Below, piece after piece: positions 1 through 4,408 of a stretch of DNA of 6,496 nucleotides (within the stretch, counting starts at the first letter, position 1; every line of letters starts with the position of its first letter). The stretch is from Deltaproteobacteria bacterium (GTDB lineage Bacteria; Desulfobacterota; Binatia; DP-6): positions 1 through 6,496 of the forward strand of contig VBLD01000179.1 of NCBI GenBank assembly GCA_005879205.1, written 5' to 3'. Below the pieces are notes generated by a model. That model made no database searches, was not told where the DNA came from, and saw only the letters and a program-made list of their open reading frames with translations. The position numbers and the translations under genes were made by a program.

Positions 1-900
1 TCCGACACCCACCTCTACCCCCGCACGGTGAACGACCGCTTCGTGCGCGCCATCCTCAAAGCCGTCGACGACGTCAACAATCTCCAGCCGCAGCCGGACT
101 TCGTCCTCATGGGCGGCGACCTCGCGCAGCTCGGCCGCAAGGAGGAGCTCGACCTCGGCCGGCAGATCCTGAAGGCCGTGAAGGCGCCGGTGCGGATGAT
201 GGTCGGCGAGCACGACTGGTTCCTCGACCTCGGCCAGTACTGGAAGTCGCTCTTCGGGCCGGAGAGCTACTCCTTCGACCACAAGGGCGTGCACTTCGTG
301 ACCCTGATGAGTGTGCAGGAGAAGGACTTCTGGACCGAGCGCGGTCTCACGCCGGAGCAGCGCATGCAGACCGTCGCCGGTCTCGACAACGGCGTGCAGT
401 CGCGCTTCGAGGTCGGGGAGGCGGGACGCGAGTGGCTGAAGAACGACCTCGCCAAGGTCGACAAGAAGACGCCGCTCATCGTCTTCTCGCACTCGCCGCT
501 CTACAAGTACTACCGGCCGTGGAACTTCTGGACCGAGGACGCCGCGGAGGTCCAGGCGATCCTCCGCCCCTTCGAGCACGTGACGGTCATCCACGGCCAC
601 ACGCATCAGCTGCTGACCAATCGCATCGACAACATCCACTTCCACGGGATGCTCTCGACGGCCTGGCCGTGGCCGTACGCGCCCGAGGGGCTGCCGAAGC
701 TCACCCTCCAGCAGAACCGCGCCGATCCGTTCGACCAGTTCGACGGCTGCGGCAACGGCAGCGTGGACGTCGTCGAGAGCGGCCTCGTGAACGCGCTCTA
801 CAACCTGTGGGACCGAAACCCCGTGACCGTCCGCGCCAGCTACGTCGCCTCCGACGGCGCCCAGGAGCCACCGCCCAGGACCAAGCTTCCCTCCTACTGA
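1..900 (+). CDS. Calcineurin-like metallophosphoesterase (5' end outside the window)
   Basis: This is a dinuclear-metal phosphoesterase that would hydrolyse a phosphomono- or diester; the substrate cannot be told. The frame is open from base 1, and the first residues read SDTH, the family's first metal motif (D-x-H). The GTG at 28 therefore lies inside the domain and is not the start; the N-terminus, perhaps with a signal peptide, is missing. In window numbering (299 residues) the later motifs are GGDLAQ (D40), GEHD (E70, H71), FSHSPL (H164) and HGHTH (H198, H200, H202), so all five blocks are present. The usual GNH block reads GEH, replacing the metal-binding Asn by Glu. After the last block comes a Trp/Pro-rich STAWPWPY motif and a tail of about 80 residues. 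It precedes a secreted cytochrome c gene by 13 nt, so both products may be exported, which is an inference. The family call is firm; the reaction is unknown. Confidence 0.93.
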   Translation, partial: SDTHLYPRTVNDRFVRAILKAVDDVNNLQPQPDFVLMGGDLAQLGRKEELDLGRQILKAVKAPVRMMVGEHDWFLDLGQYWKSLFGPESYSFDHKGVHFVTLMSVQEKDFWTERGLTPEQRMQTVAGLDNGVQSRFEVGEAGREWLKNDLAKVDKKTPLIVFSHSPLYKYYRPWNFWTEDAAEVQAILRPFEHVTVIHGHTHQLLTNRIDNIHFHGMLSTAWPWPYAPEGLPKLTLQQNRADPFDQFDGCGNGSVDVVESGLVNALYNLWDRNPVTVRASYVASDGAQEPPPRTKLPSY

Positions 901-901
901 C

Positions 902-909
902 GAAGGGGA
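902..909 (+). promoter_or_regulatory. Ribosome binding site of the cytochrome gene
   Basis: GAAGGGGA lies 4 nt before the ATG at 914 and just after the phosphoesterase stop. It supports this ATG as the start and reinitiation on a shared transcript. Confidence 0.6.
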
Positions 910-913
910 CGCG

Positions 914-1711
914 ATGACGCCGAAGACGACCTTTGCCCTCCTCGCCCTGCCCGCGGTCGCGCTCGGCGGCCTGGTGCTCGCGCAGTCGCGCGGCGGCCTG
1001 CCGCGTCACGACGCGCCGCCGTCGCCGTCCGGCAACCTGACGGTGGCGCTGTGCGACGGTGAGACCGTCGCCGAGGTCCCCGGCGTGAAGGAGGGCGAGA
1101 CCCCCACCCGCGAGCAGGCGCGCGCGGTCGCCGACGCGCTGATGGACGAATGGCGGCGCAAGCACCCGGATGCCTGGGACGATGAGCCGCCACGTCTCGC
1201 CCAGGCGCTGCCGCGTGACGGCGGCGCCCAGGGGGCCTCGGTCGCGGGCGAGCGTGCGAAGGAAGGCGCCACGACCCCGGGCGAGGCGGCGGCGCACGGC
1301 GCCACTGCGGGCGGCGCCGGCGGTCTGCCCGCCGGTCCGCAGGGGGCCGTCCAGGAGGGCCACACCTACGGCGCCTTCTCGCAGCGCGACGAGCGCATCT
1401 GGCAGGCCGAGACCGAGAGGTTCGTGAAGGAAGGGCACGACGTGTTCCACGACGCCAAGGCCTTCGGCGGCACCATCGCGGTCTCCTGCGACATGTGCCA
1501 CCCCGACGCCGCCAACACGCACCCCGAGACGTACCCCAAGTTCCAGGTCCAGATCGGCCGCGTCGCGCTCCTGCGCGACATGATCAACTGGTGCATCCAG
1601 AATCCCGCGCGCGGGAAGCCGCTCGCCGACGACGATCCCCGACTCAAGGCGATGGAGGCCTACATCCTCGCGCAGCGCAAGGGAACGGCGCTCGAATTCG
1701 GCAAGCACTGA
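914..1711 (+). CDS. Secreted monohaem c-type cytochrome, SoxA/TsdA-like C-terminal region
   Basis: This is a predicted periplasmic electron carrier or redox subunit of 265 residues. Residues 1-23 form an export signal: MTPK, a hydrophobic stretch, then VLA before Gln24 as a likely cleavage site. A single haem c site, CDMCH, lies at residues 192-196. After it come YPKF, the segment RDMINWCIQNP (residues 221-231, with Cys227), RGKPL and KAMEAYIL (Met247). This order resembles the second half of SoxA and TsdA thiosulfate cytochromes, where a helix with IN-x-C and a later AM-x-x-Y follow the haem. Met223 or Met247 could be the distal haem ligand. Residues about 98-155 are an Ala/Gly-rich, low-complexity linker of the kind that varies freely. 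An N-terminal part (residues 40-90) carries Cys47 and a charged helix of unknown role. It follows the phosphoesterase with operon-like spacing. Cytochrome c is secure; thiosulfate chemistry is only a resemblance, and no other sox gene is in view. Confidence 0.9.
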   Translation: MTPKTTFALLALPAVALGGLVLAQSRGGLPRHDAPPSPSGNLTVALCDGETVAEVPGVKEGETPTREQARAVADALMDEWRRKHPDAWDDEPPRLAQALPRDGGAQGASVAGERAKEGATTPGEAAAHGATAGGAGGLPAGPQGAVQEGHTYGAFSQRDERIWQAETERFVKEGHDVFHDAKAFGGTIAVSCDMCHPDAANTHPETYPKFQVQIGRVALLRDMINWCIQNPARGKPLADDDPRLKAMEAYILAQRKGTALEFGKH

Positions 1712-1762
1712 GTCCGGGGGTCGTGGCTTGAACCGACCGCCTGGCAAACGTAGAGAACGCCT

Positions 1763-2236
1763 GTGGCCACCGCCTTCGACAGGCTCGCCGACCTTCTGCG
1801 GGCGCTGAACGAAGAGTCGGTCTGCTACATCCTCTTCGGCGGCCAGGCGGTGAACCTCCACGGGATCCCGCGCTTCACCGACGACATCGACCTGTTCGTC
1901 GAGCCGACGGACGAGAACGTGGAGCGGCTGAGGCATGCATTGCGGCGGCTCTGGAACGATCCGGCCATCGAGGAGATCCAGGCCGTGGACCTGCGGGGCG
2001 ACTACGCCGTCATCCGGTACGGGACGCCGGACGGGTTCCCGATCGATCTCGCGGCGCGGATCGGGGACGCTTTTCGATTCGAAGACGTTCAGAGCGAGAC
2101 CTTGATGGTAGGGACCGTTCCGGCTCGGGTCGCGACCGCCCGGATGCTCTACCGGATGAAGCGAGACACGATGCGCCCCATCGATCACGCGGACGCCGCG
2201 GATCTCAAGGCGAAGTTCGCGATCAACGACGACTGA
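1763..2236 (+). CDS. Nucleotidyltransferase of the AbiEii/MNT-like type, probable toxin or toxin-modulating enzyme
   Basis: This 157-residue protein should transfer a nucleotide to a protein or RNA target in the cytoplasm. The polymerase-beta-like core is clear: GGQAVNLHG (residues 26-34), then RFTDDIDLF with catalytic D41 and D43, and a third carboxylate D95 in PIDLAARIG. The C-terminal segment, ARMLYRMKRDTMRP followed by HADAADLKAKF, is typical of small stand-alone enzymes of this kind. The GTG start at 1763 is set by an in-frame TAG at 1751; only a weak AGAGA precedes it. The gene stops one base before the next start, so the two are probably translationally coupled. Known relatives are toxins of type IV (AbiE) and components of MNT/HEPN modules, but no HEPN gene or AbiEi regulator is seen here. 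A housekeeping or orphan enzyme is possible. The fold is confident; the toxin role is inferred. Confidence 0.85.
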   Translation: MATAFDRLADLLRALNEESVCYILFGGQAVNLHGIPRFTDDIDLFVEPTDENVERLRHALRRLWNDPAIEEIQAVDLRGDYAVIRYGTPDGFPIDLAARIGDAFRFEDVQSETLMVGTVPARVATARMLYRMKRDTMRPIDHADAADLKAKFAINDD

Positions 2237-2237
2237 T

Positions 2238-2465
2238 ATGGGGGTGCAGAAGTTCCGGACCTTCGAAGAGGCCCGTCGGGCCCTCTGGCTGGCGGCCGGA
2301 GATCCGGCAATCCTCGAGCGGATGAAGCGGCTCGGCGGGCTGGCACGCGTTCGCGCCCATCCTTCCGGCGTCTATCGCTTCCGCACCATCGAGGACGCCA
2401 AGGCCGCCAAGCGGCGCAAACCGACCGATCCGGCGGGCGCCGGGCGGCGCTTGGCTACCGCGTGA
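2238..2465 (+). CDS. Small basic protein paired with the nucleotidyltransferase, candidate antitoxin or partner
   Basis: This 75-residue protein has no catalytic motif I recognise. It begins MGVQKFRT, a start I associate from memory with small proteins encoded beside AbiEii-like nucleotidyltransferases. The ATG comes one base after the enzyme's stop, with no clear ribosome binding site, which suggests coupled translation and matched expression. The protein repeats a motif: residues 2-15 and residues 44-57 share the pattern GV-x-(K/R)-FRT-(F/I)-E-(E/D)-A-(R/K)-x-A. Between them lies an amphipathic, Arg/Lys-rich stretch, and the last 18 residues are basic and probably disordered. No transmembrane segment or signal is present. 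It may bind and hold the enzyme in check or deliver a target, which is inferred from position alone. Confidence 0.72.
   Translation: MGVQKFRTFEEARRALWLAAGDPAILERMKRLGGLARVRAHPSGVYRFRTIEDAKAAKRRKPTDPAGAGRRLATA
2241..2408 (+). repeat. Internal protein repeat in the small partner gene
   Basis: The two copies are encoded at 2241-2282 and 2367-2408. Eight of 14 residues are identical and most of the rest are conservative changes. The bases have diverged, so this is a protein-level repeat and not a recent DNA duplication. Confidence 0.55.
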
Positions 2466-2587
2466 GCTTCCCGACCAGGTCGTGCGCCGCCCGCTCGACG
2501 ACGCGCAGCATGGCGGCCTCGTCGCGCGCACGCGGCTGGTAGAGAATCAAGCGGCGTACCGTCCCGTAAGCGAGTGAGGAGCGCGCG
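2455..2587 (-). pseudogene. Possible remnant of a minus-strand gene (C-terminal tail)
   Basis: Between the small gene and the amidohydrolase, the minus strand has an open frame ending in TAG at 2457-2455. It reads GTVRRLILYQPRARDEAA, then MLRVVERAAHDLVGKLTR, and nearly every third codon base is G or C. The frame stays open back to an ATG at 2628, but that part lies over the amidohydrolase start and is probably a mirror frame. A TTG at 2550 could start a 31-residue peptide. The end looks like the helical tail of a larger protein, which I cannot name. The plus strand over the same bases also has an open frame ending at 2577 with somewhat poorer codon bias, so chance in high-GC DNA is a real alternative. 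Confidence 0.22.
2575..2581 (+). promoter_or_regulatory. Ribosome binding site of the amidohydrolase gene
   Basis: TGAGGAG sits 6 nt before the ATG at 2588, a near-ideal Shine-Dalgarno sequence and spacing that fixes this start. Confidence 0.75.
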
Positions 2588-4288
2588 ATGGCGGACTTCG
2601 ACCTGATCATCAAGGACGGCATCGTCATCGACGGTACGGGGTCGCAGCGCTACCGCGCCGACGTCGGCATCCGCGCGGGACGCGTCGCGACGCTCGGCCG
2701 GCTGAAGACGACCGATGCCAAGCGGGCATTGGACGCCACCGGAATGATCGTCGCGCCGGGCTTCATCGACCTCCACACCCACTACGACGCGCAGCTCTTC
2801 TGTGACCCCTACCTGACGCTCTCGGGCTGGCACGGGGTCACCTCGGTGGTCATCGGCAACTGCGGCTTCGGCTTCGCGCCGATGCGTCCCGAGATGCGCG
2901 AGCGCGCCATGCTGACCATGACGCGCGTCGAGGCGATCCCCCACGAATCGATGCGACGGGGACTGCCGTGGGACTGGATCACGTATCCGGAGTTCCTCGA
3001 CAGCGTGGAGCGACGGCCGAAGGCGCTGAACGTGCTCCCGTACGTCCCGGTGGCGCCGCTCCTCGTCTGGGTCCTCGGCTTCGAGCGCGCCAAGGCGGGC
3101 GTGATGCCCACCGAGTCCGAGCACCGCGAGCTCCGCCGGCTCCTGCACGAGGGGATGGACGCGGGCGGCTGCGGATGGTCGGCGCAGCGCCTGCATCCCG
3201 AGGGCCCCGGCGCCGTGCAGCGCGACTACGACGGCGGGCCGATGGTCACCGACATCATGCACGACGAGACCGCGCTCGAGCTTGCCGAGGTGCTTGCGGA
3301 GCGCAACCACGGGTTCATGCAGATGGCGCTCGCCACCACCGACGGCGCGCATGACTTCGCGCACATCGAGCAGCTCGCCGAGGTGAGCGGCCGGCCGATC
3401 CTCTACAACGTAGTGCAGTCGTTCGTCCGCTATCCGGAGGCGCACCGGGGGCTGATCGCCTGGCTCGACTCCTGCCGGCAGCGCGGCGTGCGGGTCTACG
3501 GCCAGGGCGTCACCACCACCGCCGCCTTCACCTTCACGTTCGAGGACTGGAACCTCTTCGACGACCACCCCGCGTGGGTCGAGGCGACGGTCGGGACGAC
3601 GGCCGAGCGCAAGCAGAAGCTCGCCGACCCCGCCCGGCGCCCGCAGCTGCGGGCGTACGATTCGGGGATCGTCACGGTCCCGATCGGGCGGATCGTCGTC
3701 CTCGACTGCTTCACGCCCGCCACCAAGCCGTTCGAGAACCTCACCGTCGCCGAGGTGGCCGAGCGGACCGGGAAGCATCCGGTCGACGCCATGCTCGGCA
3801 TCGCCGTCGCCGACGACCTGCGGACCGTGTTCTACGCCGAGCCGGCCAACGTCGACCGCGACGCGTTGCGCGAGATCATCGACTACGAGTGGATCGTCCC
3901 CGGCGTCTCGGACGGGGGCGCGCACACCAAGTTCTTCACCGGCGGCCGCTACCCGACCGAGTTCCTCGCCCGCATCGTGCGCGAGGAGGCGATGTGCTCG
4001 CTCGAGCACGCGCACTGGCGGCTCGCCGCCCTCCCCGCCCACTGCGCGGGATTCCGCGACCGCGGCACGCTGGTCGAAGGCGCGCCGGCAGACATCGTCG
4101 TCTACGACCTCGCAAGGCTCGCGTGCCTGCCCGCCGAGGTGGCCCACGATCTCCCCGGCGGCGAGTGGCGGCGCATCCAGCGCGCACGGGGCTACCGCTT
4201 CGTCCTGGTCAACGGCGAGGTGACGATCGAGGACGACCGCGAGACGGGGGTCCACTCCGGCCGGCTGCTCCGGCACGGGACGACGTAG
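2588..4288 (+). CDS. Amidohydrolase of the N-acyl-D-amino-acid deacylase (D-aminoacylase-like) family
   Basis: This 566-residue metal-dependent hydrolase is probably cytoplasmic, as no signal peptide is seen. It opens with the beta-sandwich segment DLIIKDGIVIDGTG, followed by APGFIDLHTHYDAQ, with metal ligands H63 and H65. GNCGFGFAP follows, where Cys92 matches the zinc-binding Cys of D-aminoacylases. Next come the subtype marks LPWDW, a PTESEH helix and DAGGCGWSAQR. Near the end, SDGGAHT supplies the catalytic Asp442, and GAPADIVVYD closes the C-terminal sandwich. Family members remove acyl groups from N-acyl-D-amino acids or cleave related cyclic amides; the substrate here is not shown. The stretch where D-aminoacylases carry two more histidines reads ALATTDG (248-253) and ILYNVV (271-276), so both appear replaced, as I believe is usual in this GNCGFGFAP subgroup. 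The gene has its own strong ribosome binding site and stands 122 nt from the previous gene. Family is confident; specificity is open. Confidence 0.92.
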   Translation: MADFDLIIKDGIVIDGTGSQRYRADVGIRAGRVATLGRLKTTDAKRALDATGMIVAPGFIDLHTHYDAQLFCDPYLTLSGWHGVTSVVIGNCGFGFAPMRPEMRERAMLTMTRVEAIPHESMRRGLPWDWITYPEFLDSVERRPKALNVLPYVPVAPLLVWVLGFERAKAGVMPTESEHRELRRLLHEGMDAGGCGWSAQRLHPEGPGAVQRDYDGGPMVTDIMHDETALELAEVLAERNHGFMQMALATTDGAHDFAHIEQLAEVSGRPILYNVVQSFVRYPEAHRGLIAWLDSCRQRGVRVYGQGVTTTAAFTFTFEDWNLFDDHPAWVEATVGTTAERKQKLADPARRPQLRAYDSGIVTVPIGRIVVLDCFTPATKPFENLTVAEVAERTGKHPVDAMLGIAVADDLRTVFYAEPANVDRDALREIIDYEWIVPGVSDGGAHTKFFTGGRYPTEFLARIVREEAMCSLEHAHWRLAALPAHCAGFRDRGTLVEGAPADIVVYDLARLACLPAEVAHDLPGGEWRRIQRARGYRFVLVNGEVTIEDDRETGVHSGRLLRHGTT

Positions 4289-4319
4289 CCGTCAGGCCAG
4301 GAGACGCTCGCCCGTCCGG

Positions 4320-4349
4320 TGCGGCCGTTCACGGAAGGCTGTGGCCGCA
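4320..4349. terminator. Hairpin between convergent genes, possible bidirectional terminator
   Basis: TGCGGCC at 4320-4326 pairs with GGCCGCA at 4343-4349 around a 16-nt loop, and two G-T pairs could extend the stem inward. A second, longer-range pairing (CCGTCCG at 4312-4318 with CGGACGG at 4384-4390) would enclose it. There is no T-run on either strand, so it is not a classical intrinsic terminator. Its position between two converging genes is the main support. I see nothing else in 4289-4408. Confidence 0.3.
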
Positions 4350-4408
4350 GTGTCGCGAGCGCCGGAACTGCTGTCCACCGGAGCGGACGGTCACTCGCCC
4401 GATGCCGC

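Noticed and set aside
28..900. GTG at 28 as the phosphoesterase start
   Set aside because: The frame is open to base 1 and the residues before it (SDTH) are the first metal motif of the family, so the gene starts before the window.
1603..1616. Perfect 14-bp palindrome TCCCGCGCGCGGGA
   Set aside because: It lies inside the cytochrome coding region, encodes part of the conserved NPARGK segment, and is made of GC alternation expected by chance here.
1728..1756. TTGAAC, 17 nt, TAGAGA as a promoter for the nucleotidyltransferase pair
   Set aside because: The -35 is fair and the spacing ideal, but the -10 matches only three of six bases and overlaps the only ribosome-binding-like bases before the GTG, so both cannot be used.
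701..2188. Long minus-strand open frame of 495 residues
   Set aside because: It lies opposite the phosphoesterase, cytochrome and nucleotidyltransferase genes, is Arg/Gly/Val-rich and has no domain; it is a mirror frame of high-GC coding DNA.
2372..4276. Minus-strand open frame of 634 residues
   Set aside because: It is the mirror of the amidohydrolase, which has all its motifs and a strong ribosome binding site; the minus product has no recognisable fold.
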